Positions 49,293-60,724 are shown, counted from the first letter of the stretch. The stretch is 64,000 nt of DNA from Idiomarina loihiensis (GCF_024584785.1 NZ_CP074112.1:2836278-2900277); one strand, 5' to 3'. Program-made: numbers and translations. The notes: generated by a model not told the origin, from the sequence alone.

Positions 49293-50174
49293 CTAGTGTT
49301 TGCGTTTTGCGTGTAACATCACCCAACCTTCGCTGATACGAACCGGGCTAAAGTCGAATTCTTTGTTATAAGCGGCTTGTACTGCCGGAACTTGACGCTC
49401 CAGAATACCAGACATGATGAGTTCACCGCCTGGAGCAACAAAAGCACTAATGACCGGAGCTAATTCTTGTAAGGGGCCGGCCAAAATATTGGCCATGACC
49501 AACTCGGCTTGTAACTCCGGTTGCTGACTTGGTAAATACACGGCTAAGCGTTCAGCAACACCATTGCGCTCAGCATTGGCGGTACTGGCAATCAGAGCTT
49601 GTTGATCGATATCGGTACCAATAGCTTGCTTGGCACCCAGCAACAATGCTGCAATCGCCAAAATACCTGAGCCACAGCCAAAATCAACCACGGTCTTACC
49701 GGTCACCTCAGCGCTATCCAACCATTCCAAACAAAGTGCCGTAGTAGGGTGAGTTCCTGTACCAAAGGCCATCCCCGGGTCGAGCATGATATTGACCGCA
49801 TCGGGCTCGGGGATATCACGCCAGCTAGGGCAAACCCACAGCCGTTGACCAAAACGAATGGGATGAAAGTTATCCATCCACTCACGCTCCCAATCTTTGT
49901 CTTCAAGAGCATCGGTTTTGTATTGTAGCTCGTCTTTGAAGTAACTCGATTTGCGCAGGTTAGCGAGGATTGGCTTAAGGTCGGTTTCAGCTGGAAACAA
50001 ACCAGTCACTAGAGTTTCCTGCCAATAGATGAGTTCGCCCAGCGGAGGCTCAAAAATCGGGTTGTCTTGGGCATCGCGATAGGTGACGGCCATAGCGCCA
50101 TTGCCCTGCAGCATGTCGCCCACAAGGGGCGCATGCTTTTCAGGAGCCGATACGGTAAGTTGAATCCAAGGCAT
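49293..50174 (-). CDS. prmA: Ribosomal protein L11 methyltransferase
   Basis: The 293-residue enzyme trimethylates L11. The N-terminal substrate domain (MPWIQLTVSAPEKHAPLVGD) precedes the SAM-binding TVVDFGCGSGILAIAALLLGA; LDPGMAFGTGTHPTT is the PrmA signature. Length equals E. coli PrmA (293). It is 5 bp after accC. Confidence 0.96.
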   Translation of the reverse strand: MPWIQLTVSAPEKHAPLVGDMLQGNGAMAVTYRDAQDNPIFEPPLGELIYWQETLVTGLFPAETDLKPILANLRKSSYFKDELQYKTDALEDKDWEREWMDNFHPIRFGQRLWVCPSWRDIPEPDAVNIMLDPGMAFGTGTHPTTALCLEWLDSAEVTGKTVVDFGCGSGILAIAALLLGAKQAIGTDIDQQALIASTANAERNGVAERLAVYLPSQQPELQAELVMANILAGPLQELAPVISAFVAPGGELIMSGILERQVPAVQAAYNKEFDFSPVRISEGWVMLHAKRKH

Positions 50175-50179
50175 AGGCG

Positions 50180-51529
50180 TTAGTGACCACCCATGCCGAG
50201 CTTTTTCTCTAGATAGTGGATGTTCGTGCCACCGTGCTGGAAGTTTTCATCGGCCATGATGTCTTTCTGCAATGGCACATTGGTTTTAATACCTTCAATG
50301 ATTAACTCACTCAGCGCATTGCGCATACGCGCTATTGCTACATCACGATTTTCACCATAGGTAATTAACTTGCCAATCATCGAATCGTAATTAGGTGGTA
50401 CTCGATAATCTGCATACACATGCGAATCCCAACGCACTCCTAAACCACCTGGTGGGTGGAAGCGGGTGATGGTACCCGGCGATGGAATAAAAGTTGCTGG
50501 ATCTTCTGCGTTAATCCGACATTCAACAGCATGTCCGCGAATCACTACGTCTTCTTGTGAAATCGATAATTGACGACCCGCGGCAATGCGTAGCTGCTCT
50601 TTAATGAGATCGATCCCGGTAACCATTTCGGTAACTGGATGCTCAACCTGAATACGGGTATTCATTTCAATGAAATAGAATTCGCCGTTTTCGTAAAGGA
50701 ACTCAAACGTACCGGCACCACGATAGCCAATCTCGATACAGGCTTTGGCACAGCGATCACCAATAAACTTACGCATTTCTGCGGTAATGCCTGGTGCTGG
50801 CGCTTCTTCAACGACCTTTTGGTGGCGGCGTTGCATCGAACAATCACGCTCACCTAAGTAAACGGCGTTACCTTGACCATCAGCCAACACTTGAATCTCA
50901 ATATGGCGAGGATTCTCTAGAAACTTCTCCATGTACACCATGGAGTTACCGAAGGCTGCTCCGGCTTCTGCTTTGGTGGTGCTAATAGCGCGAATCAGTT
51001 CGTCTTCTTTACGCACGACCCGCATGCCACGACCACCGCCGCCCCCAGCAGCTTTTACTATCACTGGATAGCCAATACGCTTAGCGGTTTTTAAGTTGGT
51101 GGCTTCATCGTCACCTAACGGACCGCCAGAGCCAGGCACACAAGGCACGCCTGCTTTCTTCATCGCCTCAATAGCAGAAACTTTATCGCCCATCAGGCGA
51201 ATAACATCAGCGGTTGGGCCGACAAAAATGAAACCAGAGTTTTCTACTTGTTCGGCAAAGTCGGCATTCTCAGCAAGAAAGCCATAACCCGGGTGGATAG
51301 CTGCTGCGTCAGTAATTTCCGCCGCACTAATAATGCGTGGAATATTCAAATAACTATTAGTAGCAGGTGCATCGCCAATACAGATAGACTCATCGGCTAG
51401 CAGCACATGCTTCAAATTGCGGTCAACGGTAGAGTGTACCGCTACGGTTTTAATTCCGAGCTCTTTACAGGCGCGCAAAATACGCAGCGCAATCTCGCCT
51501 CGGTTAGCTATAACAACCTTATCTAACAT
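50180..51529 (-). CDS. accC: Biotin carboxylase subunit of acetyl-CoA carboxylase
   Basis: The 449-residue ATP-grasp enzyme carboxylates biotin on AccB in the first step of fatty acid synthesis. Landmarks are [16 protein letters not shown], the glycine-rich [14 protein letters not shown] and [18 protein letters not shown]. Length equals E. coli AccC (449). Confidence 0.97.
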   Translation of the reverse strand: MLDKVVIANRGEIALRILRACKELGIKTVAVHSTVDRNLKHVLLADESICIGDAPATNSYLNIPRIISAAEITDAAAIHPGYGFLAENADFAEQVENSGFIFVGPTADVIRLMGDKVSAIEAMKKAGVPCVPGSGGPLGDDEATNLKTAKRIGYPVIVKAAGGGGGRGMRVVRKEDELIRAISTTKAEAGAAFGNSMVYMEKFLENPRHIEIQVLADGQGNAVYLGERDCSMQRRHQKVVEEAPAPGITAEMRKFIGDRCAKACIEIGYRGAGTFEFLYENGEFYFIEMNTRIQVEHPVTEMVTGIDLIKEQLRIAAGRQLSISQEDVVIRGHAVECRINAEDPATFIPSPGTITRFHPPGGLGVRWDSHVYADYRVPPNYDSMIGKLITYGENRDVAIARMRNALSELIIEGIKTNVPLQKDIMADENFQHGGTNIHYLEKKLGMGGH

Positions 51530-51552
51530 GATTTTGGTCCTGGCAGATGCCG

Positions 51553-52008
51553 TTACTCAATAACAAATAATGGCTGATCAAACTCAACCGGCTCACCGTT
51601 TTCTACGAGAATTTGTTTCACCACTCCACCTTTGTCGGCTTCGATCTGGTTCATCATTTTCATCGCCTCAACAATGCATAAGGTTTCGCCAGCTTTAACC
51701 TGTTGGCCAACGCTGACAAAGTCAGCGGCACCCGGTGCTGGAGCTGCGTAGAAAGTACCTACCATAGGTGATTTAACAACATGGCCTGAAATTTCTGGCG
51801 CTGCTGCTTCTGCTGCAGGTGCTGCCGCCACCGGAGCTGGTGCCGGAGCAGGATAATGATGCATCGGTGCCGCTTGATAATGGACCGGAGCGCTGTGGCT
51901 GCCACCACGATGAATACGAACGGATTCTTCACCTTCGGTAATTTCTAATTCAGCGATACCAGATTCTTCTACCAGTTCGATTAATTTCTTAATTTTACGA
52001 ATATCCAT
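51553..52008 (-). CDS. accB: Biotin carboxyl carrier protein
   Basis: The 151-residue protein has an N-terminal helix ([20 protein letters not shown]), a Pro/Ala-rich linker (~50-72) and the C-terminal biotinyl domain with the modified lysine in EAMKMMNQ. accC follows after 23 bp. Confidence 0.97.
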   Translation of the reverse strand: MDIRKIKKLIELVEESGIAELEITEGEESVRIHRGGSHSAPVHYQAAPMHHYPAPAPAPVAAAPAAEAAAPEISGHVVKSPMVGTFYAAPAPGAADFVSVGQQVKAGETLCIVEAMKMMNQIEADKGGVVKQILVENGEPVEFDQPLFVIE

Positions 52009-52032
52009 GAGTATTAATTACCTAATTAAATG

Positions 52033-52500
52033 TTATGAGTTGTGCTGTAAGTGCTGCTGGGCTGCTTGCAACGCGAGGCCATAGCCTTGCGCGCCAAGTC
52101 CACAGATAACCCCTACGGCTAGGTCTGATAAATAAGAATGCTTACGAAAGGCTTCGCGTGCATGAATATTGGAAAGATGTACTTCGATAAAAGGAATAGC
52201 TACCCCGGCCAAGGCATCACGCAAGGCAATGCTAGTATGAGTAAAGGCGCCTGGGTTGATTAGAATAAAATCGACATGGGTGGTTCTAGCTTCATGAATC
52301 CACTCAAGCAGTTGATGCTCAGCATTAGACTGTCTGCAGTCTAAAACAAGGTTTAACTGCTCAGCTTGTTGCCGCAGTTGATGCTCAATATCATTGAGGG
52401 TTTGTGAACCATAAATATCGGGCTCACGAGTGCCTAACAAATTAAGGTTGGGGCCATTGAGAAGCAATAGTCTTGATGTTCTGGCATTTTTTGTCGTCAT
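52033..52500 (-). CDS. aroQ: Type II 3-dehydroquinate dehydratase
   Basis: The 155-residue shikimate-pathway enzyme has [17 protein letters not shown] at the N-terminus, [17 protein letters not shown] with the catalytic region, and [14 protein letters not shown]. It heads the aroQ-accB-accC-prmA unit, 24 bp before accB. Confidence 0.96.
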   Translation of the reverse strand: MTTKNARTSRLLLLNGPNLNLLGTREPDIYGSQTLNDIEHQLRQQAEQLNLVLDCRQSNAEHQLLEWIHEARTTHVDFILINPGAFTHTSIALRDALAGVAIPFIEVHLSNIHAREAFRKHSYLSDLAVGVICGLGAQGYGLALQAAQQHLQHNS

Positions 52501-52549
52501 AATGCTGCGATCTGCTGCGAAACGTCATGTCTCTAGGAATTTAGAGAAT

Positions 52550-52571
52550 TAGAGGCCAAATTTGGCCTCTA
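52550..52571. promoter_or_regulatory. 22-bp perfect palindrome in the aroQ leader
   Basis: Eleven bases (TAGAGGCCAAA) are followed at once by their exact complement with no spacer. It lies about 13-34 bp after the predicted aroQ transcript start. There is no T-tract, so it is more likely an operator or a leader hairpin than a terminator. Confidence 0.5.
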
Positions 52572-52590
52572 GTTCCATGCTTATCTTGGC

Positions 52591-52596
52591 ATTATA
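52591..52596 (-). promoter_or_regulatory. -10 element of the aroQ-accBC promoter
   Basis: A perfect TATAAT on the minus strand, ~90 bp before aroQ. The best -35 is TTGCTG, 19 bp further upstream, so spacing is loose. Confidence 0.5.
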
Positions 52597-52656
52597 GAGA
52601 AAAAATGAGATTACGCAGCAAAATACTGGTCTTATCACCGCAGTTCGCTGCAATCT

Positions 52657-54453
52657 TTAATTTTCTGTTGTACTTTTCACATGCTCTGTAAATTCATCCG
52701 CCGGTAAAAACCCGGTGACTCTGGCACCTTGAACTTCCTCGCCGGCATAGAAAAATAAAATGGTAGGCAAACCTAATACCTGGTAGTGCTGCAATATTGC
52801 ATTGTTCTCAGCCGTGTTGGCGGTAACGTCAGCTTGTAGCAAGCGCACATCGCTCAAGGCTTGCTGAACCTGCTCGTTAGCAAAGGTGTAGCGCTCAAAC
52901 TCTTTACAAGCAACGCACCAGTCGGCGTACAAATCTAACATCACCCACTGTTGATTAGCTGCGGCTGCTGCTAACTCGGCCTCAATTGCGGCAACAGACG
53001 TCACTTGTTTGAAAGGCAAATGAGCGCTGCTAGGCTGTGGCCACCAGGCATAGAGTAAGCCACTAGCAAGAATCAGCCAAACACTGCTGAACACCATTGC
53101 TGGTTTGCGCGTCATTTCAGCCCAGCCGCTAACAATAAGGTAAATCGCACTAGCACAGATAAATAGCACCCATAGCCAATCTGCTACGTGGAAGGGCAAA
53201 AGGCGCTCTACTAACACCAGCGCAACCGCGAGCAAGATAACGCCGAACAGCCGTTTTACTGTGTTCATCCAAGCGCCGGCTTTAGGCAATAGTTTGCCAC
53301 CCGTTACTCCAAACACTAATAAGGGGAGGCCCATGCCGATACTCAATGCATATAGAATGGCCCCGCCATTTACGATATCGCCCGACTGCGCAATGAATAG
53401 CAGCACGCCAGAAAGCGGAGCGGTAGTGCATGGTGAGGCTATTAATCCTGATAGGGCGCCCATGATAAAGACACTGGAATGTGCTCCACCACGTTGACCT
53501 TGGCTAATACTATTGAGGTAATTTTGCCACTTACTCGGTAAGGTGATGGTATACACACCCATCATACTCAGGGCCAGCAACACAAACACTAGGGCTAGCA
53601 CCACTAACAAAACTGGGTGCTGCAACATGGCTTGATAGCGCAATCCAGCTAGGGCTACCACAATACCTAGTGCTGAATAGGTCACGGCCATCCCTTGTAC
53701 ATAAGCGAACGACAAGGTAAATGCACGCAGCGTCGTTAAGGGTTTACGCGCAGCTGTTGTCGAGCCAGTAGCCGATGCAGCAGGCCCAGAAGAGCCCATG
53801 ATGATGGCAGAAATAATCGGGTACATAGGCAACACGCAAGGCGTAAAAGCTAAGCCAATCCCGAGGACTAAAAATAACCCCAGCGACAACCACAGGGGCT
53901 GCTCATGAATTGCATCAAAAATGCTAGCAGATTCTGATTGTTGACTATTCGCAGTGATCTGCTCAAAAGACACTGCCGTGCCTGTGGCTTGTACGGCATT
54001 CAGCGCAATGGTTTTATCCGTGGGCGGGTAACATAAACCGGCATCGGCGCAGCCCTGATAAGAAATCACGAAAGTTTGCTGAGGCGCCGCCTGCTGCAAC
54101 TCATAAGTGATTTCAACGTAATCGCGATACACCACCGTTTCGCCGAAAAACTCATCAACGTGGGGCTCACCTTTTGGTAATTGTGGTTGCGCTTGCAAAG
54201 CCACATCACTTTTCACCACAAATCGGTGCTGGTAGAGATAATAAGATGGCGCAATGGTCCATTGTAAGGTCAGCTGATCGCCGTCTTGCTTAAAATTGAA
54301 CGCAAAAGCTTCGTCAACAGGTAAGAATTCGGGTTGTTGAAAAGGGTCACTACTTTGGAGCTGAAACTGTTGTGCCTGAGCCCCAGCAGTGAGCATCCAT
54401 ACCAGCGCTAATAAAGTAGAGAGAATAACGAGAGGGTACTGCTTAACTGTCAT
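52657..54453 (-). CDS. dsbD: Thiol:disulfide interchange protein DsbD
   Basis: The 598-residue inner-membrane protein passes electrons from thioredoxin to periplasmic DsbC-type partners. The order is signal peptide, N-terminal domain with GCADAGLCYPP, eight-helix core with AFTPCVLPMYP and SPCTTAPLSG cysteines, and C-terminal thioredoxin domain with DWCVACKE. I start at 54453 because this ATG overlaps the cutA stop (ATGA); a frame extension to 54477 exists. Confidence 0.95.
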   Translation of the reverse strand: MTVKQYPLVILSTLLALVWMLTAGAQAQQFQLQSSDPFQQPEFLPVDEAFAFNFKQDGDQLTLQWTIAPSYYLYQHRFVVKSDVALQAQPQLPKGEPHVDEFFGETVVYRDYVEITYELQQAAPQQTFVISYQGCADAGLCYPPTDKTIALNAVQATGTAVSFEQITANSQQSESASIFDAIHEQPLWLSLGLFLVLGIGLAFTPCVLPMYPIISAIIMGSSGPAASATGSTTAARKPLTTLRAFTLSFAYVQGMAVTYSALGIVVALAGLRYQAMLQHPVLLVVLALVFVLLALSMMGVYTITLPSKWQNYLNSISQGQRGGAHSSVFIMGALSGLIASPCTTAPLSGVLLFIAQSGDIVNGGAILYALSIGMGLPLLVFGVTGGKLLPKAGAWMNTVKRLFGVILLAVALVLVERLLPFHVADWLWVLFICASAIYLIVSGWAEMTRKPAMVFSSVWLILASGLLYAWWPQPSSAHLPFKQVTSVAAIEAELAAAAANQQWVMLDLYADWCVACKEFERYTFANEQVQQALSDVRLLQADVTANTAENNAILQHYQVLGLPTILFFYAGEEVQGARVTGFLPADEFTEHVKSTTEN

Positions 54454-54779
54454 GATTGGGTGACCTGTGTTATCCAATTTAAATAATCGGGTGAGCCTTC
54501 CGTAATAGGCACAACAATAAGTTCCGCCACATCGTAGGGGTGTGCTTGTTGCACCAGCGCAAAGAGTGCCTCAAGACAGCCTACGGTTGTCTTGATCTGC
54601 AACAAGACTTCTTCATCGGCATGGATATGATCATCCCACCAATACATGGATGTTGTTGGCGATGAAATATTAACGCAGGCAGCTAAGCGCGCTCGTAAAA
54701 CTTTTTCAGCAATGGCTTTGGCTGATTGCTTGCTAGGACAACTGCATACCACAATACGATAGGTTGACGATGTTGGCAT
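54450..54779 (-). CDS. cutA: CutA divalent-cation tolerance protein
   Basis: The 109-residue trimeric PII-like protein has the family core RLAACVNI, SMYWWDD and HPYDVAELIVVPI. Its link to copper tolerance in E. coli probably comes through dsbD downstream. It overlaps dsbD by 4 bp, as expected for the cutA-dsbD operon. Confidence 0.94.
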   Translation of the reverse strand: MPTSSTYRIVVCSCPSKQSAKAIAEKVLRARLAACVNISSPTTSMYWWDDHIHADEEVLLQIKTTVGCLEALFALVQQAHPYDVAELIVVPITEGSPDYLNWITQVTQS

Positions 54780-54861
54780 TAGTTTTATCTCTTCTCATTG
54801 AGTACGCTAAAAGACTATCTTACGACCAGTATACGAAAACAAAAAAAATTTATCATTGCAC

Positions 54862-54889
54862 CTTGAGTTCTTATTTTTACCCCCCATAA
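54862..54889 (+). promoter_or_regulatory. Heat-shock (sigma-32) promoter of groESL
   Basis: CTTGAGT (54862-54868) and CCCCATAA (54882-54889) are 13 bp apart and match the sigma-32 consensus CTTGAA-N(13-17)-CCCCATNT. The site is ~85 bp before groES. Confidence 0.85.
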
Positions 54890-54974
54890 CTGGTGCACAT
54901 TCACTTTTTAACTGCTTTGGTTCATCCCCAAAGCTTTTATCAACCCACAAACTTAGGTTTAGGAGTTATCCAAG

Positions 54975-55268
54975 ATGAAACTTCGTCCTTTACATGATCG
55001 AGTGATCATTAAGCGTTCAGAAGCAGAAACTAAATCTGCTGGTGGTATTGTATTGACCGGTTCAGCCGCAGAAAAATCAACCCAAGGTGAGGTTGTAGCT
55101 GTAGGTAACGGTCGTATCCTTGAAAATGGCGAGGTAAAAGCGCTAGACGTAAAAGTTGGCGATACCGTGCTATTTAACGAAGGATATGGTGTTAAGACGC
55201 AAAAGATCGAGGGTGAAGAGTACTTGATCATGAGCGAATCAGACATTCTAGCGATCGTAGAAGGCTAA
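54975..55268 (+). CDS. groES: Co-chaperonin GroES
   Basis: The 97-residue heptameric lid of the GroEL chamber opens with [14 protein letters not shown] and has the mobile loop region [12 protein letters not shown]. Length equals E. coli GroES (97). groEL follows after 12 bp. Confidence 0.98.
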   Translation: MKLRPLHDRVIIKRSEAETKSAGGIVLTGSAAEKSTQGEVVAVGNGRILENGEVKALDVKVGDTVLFNEGYGVKTQKIEGEEYLIMSESDILAIVEG

Positions 55269-56915
<1,647 letters not shown>

Positions 56916-56946
56916 TTTCGATTACGTCATAAAACCATTCAAAACA

Positions 56947-56975
56947 GGGAGGTGTTTCGGCATCTCCCTTTTTTT
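56947..56975 (+). terminator. Intrinsic terminator of groESL
   Basis: GGGAGGTG pairs with CATCTCCC (one G-T pair) around TTTCGG, followed by seven T. Confidence 0.9.
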
Positions 56976-57068
56976 ATTTTGTATGTCACACTTTTAATCC
57001 GAGTAGCGTCTAAACTAATAGAAGCGCATATAATGCGATATCGAGCGTCTCATAGGAGGACTCAAAAG

Positions 57069-57578
57069 ATGAAAAAAACTCTATTAGTAACTGGTTTGAT
57101 TTTAGCTGGGTTATGTCATCAAACCGCGATCGCAGCGGAAGCGAACGTTAGTTGGGGTGACCCCAAAAAATTCTTTGATATTGAAGCTGTTGGCGATAAA
57201 CAAGACCGCTTTGAACAGCGTGTTATGGACGAACTTACTGCTTATATTGGTGAATTAGCTGAGAAGCTGCCAGCCGATCATCAGTTCACCATAACTATTA
57301 ATGATCTCGATTTAACTGGGCGTGTTGAGCCGGTCTTTGTTGATACTGGAATGCGCTATCAGCGTGTGGTCGACGAGATTAGTTATCCAATGATTAAGTT
57401 TACCTACAGTTATACCGATGCTAACGGACAAGTTATCCAAGAAGGTGAGGAACGGATAAAAGATTTAGGTAGCATTATTACTCGACGTGAAATCATGCGT
57501 AGTAGCCGTGATAATGTTTACTTTGAGAAACAACTGCTTCGTGATTGGTTCAAAGATAACTTTAAAGAGTATTTTTAA
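57069..57578 (+). CDS. DUF3016 exported protein
   Basis: The 169-residue protein has a signal peptide (~1-21, AIA-AE) and the DUF3016 pattern (WGDPKKFFDIE, NDLDLTGRVEP, FEKQLLRDWFKDNF). The function is unknown. AGGAGG sits 9 bp before the ATG at 57069, which decides this start over the longer frame from 56952. Confidence 0.85.
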   Translation: MKKTLLVTGLILAGLCHQTAIAAEANVSWGDPKKFFDIEAVGDKQDRFEQRVMDELTAYIGELAEKLPADHQFTITINDLDLTGRVEPVFVDTGMRYQRVVDEISYPMIKFTYSYTDANGQVIQEGEERIKDLGSIITRREIMRSSRDNVYFEKQLLRDWFKDNFKEYF

Positions 57579-57597
57579 CTAGCTCTTTCAATACTGC

Positions 57598-57625
57598 AAA
57601 CGCCACTCCTTCAGAGTGGCGTTTT
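57598..57625. terminator. Terminator shared by the DUF3016 gene and epmB
   Basis: CGCCACTC (57601-57608) pairs with GAGTGGCG (57614-57621), followed by TTTT, with A-rich DNA on the left. The epmB stop codon (57611-57613) lies in the loop and first stem base region. Confidence 0.75.
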
Positions 57626-58633
57626 ACTTGCTTCGCCGGCAATTTCTCGAACTAACTTTGGCACTAAAAAGCCCGGTAGTTCAGCTAATAATTGTTGATA
57701 CAGCTTAAGGGCTGCTTCATCGGTAACGGCAAAATGACTGGCACCAGCCACTTTATCTAATTGATGTAGATAATAAGGCATGATGTTGGCGGCAAAGAGT
57801 TTTTCGCTTAGTTCACTTAGGCAGGTAACTGAGTCATTAATCCCCTTTAACAGCACGCTTTGATTTAGCAGTGTAACACCGGCTTGATGCCAAACTTGTG
57901 CGGCCGCAGCTAATTCGTCTGCTACTTCTCGTGGGTGATTGATATGCAACACCAGAATAGCTTGCAGGTGACTTCGGGCTAAGCGCTCGGCAAGCTTGCT
58001 GGTTAATCGCGTCGGCAATACTACGGGTAGCCGTGAGTGGATTCGTATGCGGCGTAATTGCGGTAGTTGCTCTAAGGTTGTTAGTATCTCATCAAGCTTT
58101 TCATCGGTAGCCAAAAGGGGATCGCCGCCACTTAAAATCACTTCATTAATATTGGTATCCGACGCTATGGTGGCAACTAAGCTGGCCAGTTCAGACCTAC
58201 CAAAGCTATGCTGTTGATAAGGAAAATGACGACGAAAACAATAGCGGCAGTTAATCGCACAGCCACCTTTTAAGATAACTAACACGCGCGACTTATATTT
58301 ATGTAGAATCCCCGGCTGTGTATTAGACTGCTCAGCTAAAGGGTCTTTGGTAAATTCTGGATGTTCAGTAAATTCGTTGTGGTGCGGCATCACCTGCAAG
58401 AGCAAAGGGTCATTGCAATCACCTGGCTGCATCAACTTCACAAAATGAGGCGTCACCCGCAGTGGAAACAGACGCCTTGCTTCGCGATGTTGAGCAACCC
58501 AGCTAGCCGGTAGTTGCAGTAACTCACCAAGCTGTTCGGGTGAGGTTATTGCTTGCGCTAACTGCTGTTGCCACAGAGGACGAATGGATACTGCTTGAGA
58601 ATCGGACACAAAAAACCTACTTATTATTTCCAC
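57611..58633 (-). CDS. epmB: EF-P beta-lysylation protein: lysine 2,3-aminomutase
   Basis: The 340-residue radical-SAM, PLP-dependent enzyme converts L-alpha-lysine to R-beta-lysine for EF-P modification. The iron-sulfur motif is CAINCRYC (CX3CX2C, ~120), followed by RRHFPY and SGGDPLL. The C-terminus carries LLNQSVLLKGIND typical of aminomutases. It is divergent from efp, and epmA follows efp. Confidence 0.94.
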   Translation of the reverse strand: MEIISRFFVSDSQAVSIRPLWQQQLAQAITSPEQLGELLQLPASWVAQHREARRLFPLRVTPHFVKLMQPGDCNDPLLLQVMPHHNEFTEHPEFTKDPLAEQSNTQPGILHKYKSRVLVILKGGCAINCRYCFRRHFPYQQHSFGRSELASLVATIASDTNINEVILSGGDPLLATDEKLDEILTTLEQLPQLRRIRIHSRLPVVLPTRLTSKLAERLARSHLQAILVLHINHPREVADELAAAAQVWHQAGVTLLNQSVLLKGINDSVTCLSELSEKLFAANIMPYYLHQLDKVAGASHFAVTDEAALKLYQQLLAELPGFLVPKLVREIAGEASKTPL

Positions 58634-58719
58634 GAACGAATTATTTTACCTGAAAAATACTGCGTTATGGTTTATTATTGCGCGCGAAATCGCTTAATTT
58701 AAAAGCATACGAGGAAGCT

Positions 58720-59289
58720 ATGGCGAATTACAGCACAAACGAATTTAAAGCTGGCTTAAAAATCATGCAAGATGGTGAGCCCTGTTCAATTGTAGAAAAC
58801 GAAATGGTTAAGCCTGGTAAAGGGCAAGCCTTTAACCGTGTTCGTATTCGTAAATTAATCAGCGGCAAAGTTGTTGAGAAGACCTTCAAATCAGGTGACT
58901 CAGTAGAAGGTGCGGATGTTGTTGATGTTGATTTAGCCTATCTCTATAACGATGGCGAGTTCTGGCATTTTATGAACAACGAAACCTTTGAGCAATTGGC
59001 TGCCGATGCAAAAGCTGTGGGCGACATGACCAAATGGTTAGTTGAGCAAGATGTATGTACGTTAACACTTTGGAACGGTAACCCGATCGCGGTAACACCA
59101 CCTAACTTTGTTGAGTTAGAGATCGTTGAAACCGATCCTGGTTTGAAAGGTGATACTGCTGGTACCGGTGGTAAGCCAGCTACGTTGTCTACAGGCGCGG
59201 TGGTTCGGGTTCCATTATTCGTACAGATTGGCGAAATCATTAAAGTAGATACTCGCTCTGGCGAATACGTATCACGCGTACAAAAGTAA
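58720..59289 (+). CDS. efp: Elongation factor P
   Basis: The 189-residue protein rescues ribosomes stalled at polyproline. The modified lysine is Lys34 in KPGKGQAF, the target of EpmA/EpmB. The ATG at 58720 has GAGGAAG upstream and gives the conserved [16 protein letters not shown] start; the longer frame from 58678 is rejected. Confidence 0.97.
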   Translation: MANYSTNEFKAGLKIMQDGEPCSIVENEMVKPGKGQAFNRVRIRKLISGKVVEKTFKSGDSVEGADVVDVDLAYLYNDGEFWHFMNNETFEQLAADAKAVGDMTKWLVEQDVCTLTLWNGNPIAVTPPNFVELEIVETDPGLKGDTAGTGGKPATLSTGAVVRVPLFVQIGEIIKVDTRSGEYVSRVQK

Positions 59290-59307
59290 ATCAGTTAGGG
59301 CATAGCA

Positions 59308-60279
59308 GTGCAGCTATCAGATAATTGGCGGCCATCCGCGTCGTTAGAATTATTGCAACAACGGGCAGCATTGCTACGCCAACTTCGAGAGTTTTTCTGG
59401 CAACGTCAGGTGCTAGAAGTGGATACGCCATTGCTGTCACGCTATGGCGTAACCGATGTTCATCTGAGTAATCTGCAAACCGAAATTGCGGTGTTACCAA
59501 ACCAACCTTTTTATCTACAGACATCACCCGAGTACGCCATGAAGCGCCTGCTGGCTGCTTATGGTTGTAGCATCTATCAACTTGGAAAAGTCTTTCGGGA
59601 TGATGAAGTAGGGCCACGGCATAACCCTGAATTCACGATGTTAGAATGGTATCGTGTTGGCTTTACGATGGCAGAGCTTATTGCGGAAGTCGTCGAACTC
59701 CTATTATTAGTGTTGGGTGAGCGTATGGTTGTCCAACAAACCTATCAAGAGCTCTTTCAGCGTTATCTCGCAGTTGATCCTCTTGCGGCTTCAGTCTCGC
59801 AACTGCAACGGGCTTTAAGTGATTACACCGAAGTTGCAGATTTAGCCGAGCGCGAGGACGATCGAGACACTTTATTGCAATTGGCCATGGCTTGCGTGAT
59901 TGAGCCTCGCTTAAATATTGACGCAATAACCATTGTCACTCATTTTCCGAGTAGCCAAGCAGCCTTGGCAGAAATTGCCGCTGATGATAGTCGTGTGGCC
60001 TTGCGATTTGAGGTGTATGCAGGCGGAATAGAGCTTGCCAATGGCTATCAAGAGCTGACGCAAGCAACCGAACAAACCCAACGTTTTGCGATAGATAATC
60101 AACTACGTTTGCAGTTGGGGCGTCCTCAAGCTGCAGCCGACACGCGATTACTACAAGCACTTGCTGCAGGGTTTCCGAACTGTGCCGGAGTCGCTTTAGG
60201 CTTTGACCGACTACTCATGATCCAAAGCAAAAAGGCGAACATTCAATCTGTGCTACCTTTTGATCTGTCTTGCGCCTGA
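59308..60279 (+). CDS. epmA: EF-P-(R)-beta-lysine ligase
   Basis: The 323-residue paralogue of class II lysyl-tRNA synthetase lacks the anticodon domain and attaches beta-lysine to EF-P. Class II motifs are visible in FFWQRQVLEVDTPLL, QTSPEYAMKRLLA, FRDDEVGPRHNPEFTMLEWYR and GVALGFDRLLM. It starts with GTG, 18 bp after efp. Confidence 0.95.
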   Translation: MQLSDNWRPSASLELLQQRAALLRQLREFFWQRQVLEVDTPLLSRYGVTDVHLSNLQTEIAVLPNQPFYLQTSPEYAMKRLLAAYGCSIYQLGKVFRDDEVGPRHNPEFTMLEWYRVGFTMAELIAEVVELLLLVLGERMVVQQTYQELFQRYLAVDPLAASVSQLQRALSDYTEVADLAEREDDRDTLLQLAMACVIEPRLNIDAITIVTHFPSSQAALAEIAADDSRVALRFEVYAGGIELANGYQELTQATEQTQRFAIDNQLRLQLGRPQAAADTRLLQALAAGFPNCAGVALGFDRLLMIQSKKANIQSVLPFDLSCA

Positions 60280-60287
60280 TTAAGTAA

Positions 60288-60302
60288 TGTTATAATATAA
60301 CA
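60288..60302. promoter_or_regulatory. Zur-type operator upstream of the MerC-like gene
   Basis: TGTTATAATATAACA is a perfect palindrome and equals the core of the gammaproteobacterial Zur box. It contains a TATAAT (60291-60296) that would be the -10 element, so bound Zur would block the promoter. It lies 40 bp before the start codon. Confidence 0.7.
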
Positions 60303-60342
60303 CGACTGTCTTGGCACACCTTAAGTAAAAGCACGGATTATC

Positions 60343-60723
60343 ATGACGCAACGTTCGCTCGACAAAACTGGTATTTGGGTAACCACCTTATGTGCGTTAC
60401 ATTGCCTCGCTTTGCCTGTGATTTTACCGTTGTTATCGGTGATTGGTTTATCTTTTATTGGCGAAGAGTTTTTAGAGCGTACCATCCTTTCGTTGAGTAT
60501 TGTGATTGGTCTTATCGCCTTAGGCTTCGGCGTGCGGAAACATGCGCAATGGTACCCGTTATTATTATTAATTTGCGGTGGCGCTGTTTACTGGAATAAA
60601 GATAGCTTTGGTGAGTTTGCTGAACCTTTAGTTATTCTCATTGGTGCCGGTCTGATCATTGCTGCGCACTGGGTTAACTTAAGATTAGTACGCAGCTGTC
60701 CGATCAAGCCTCAAGTGCAATAG
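60343..60723 (+). CDS. MerC-domain membrane protein
   Basis: The 126-residue protein has about four transmembrane helices. The first holds CALHCLALPVILPLL, with the paired cysteines that mark MerC-type metal transporters. No mer genes are nearby, so mercury transport is unlikely. The Zur-type operator suggests a role in zinc supply (inference). It converges on trmA with one base between the stop codons. Confidence 0.8.
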   Translation: MTQRSLDKTGIWVTTLCALHCLALPVILPLLSVIGLSFIGEEFLERTILSLSIVIGLIALGFGVRKHAQWYPLLLLICGGAVYWNKDSFGEFAEPLVILIGAGLIIAAHWVNLRLVRSCPIKPQVQ

Positions 60724-60724
60724 G

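Noticed and set aside
60343..60723. A mercury-resistance gene (merC).
   Set aside because: No merR, merT, merP or merA is nearby, and the upstream operator is of Zur type.
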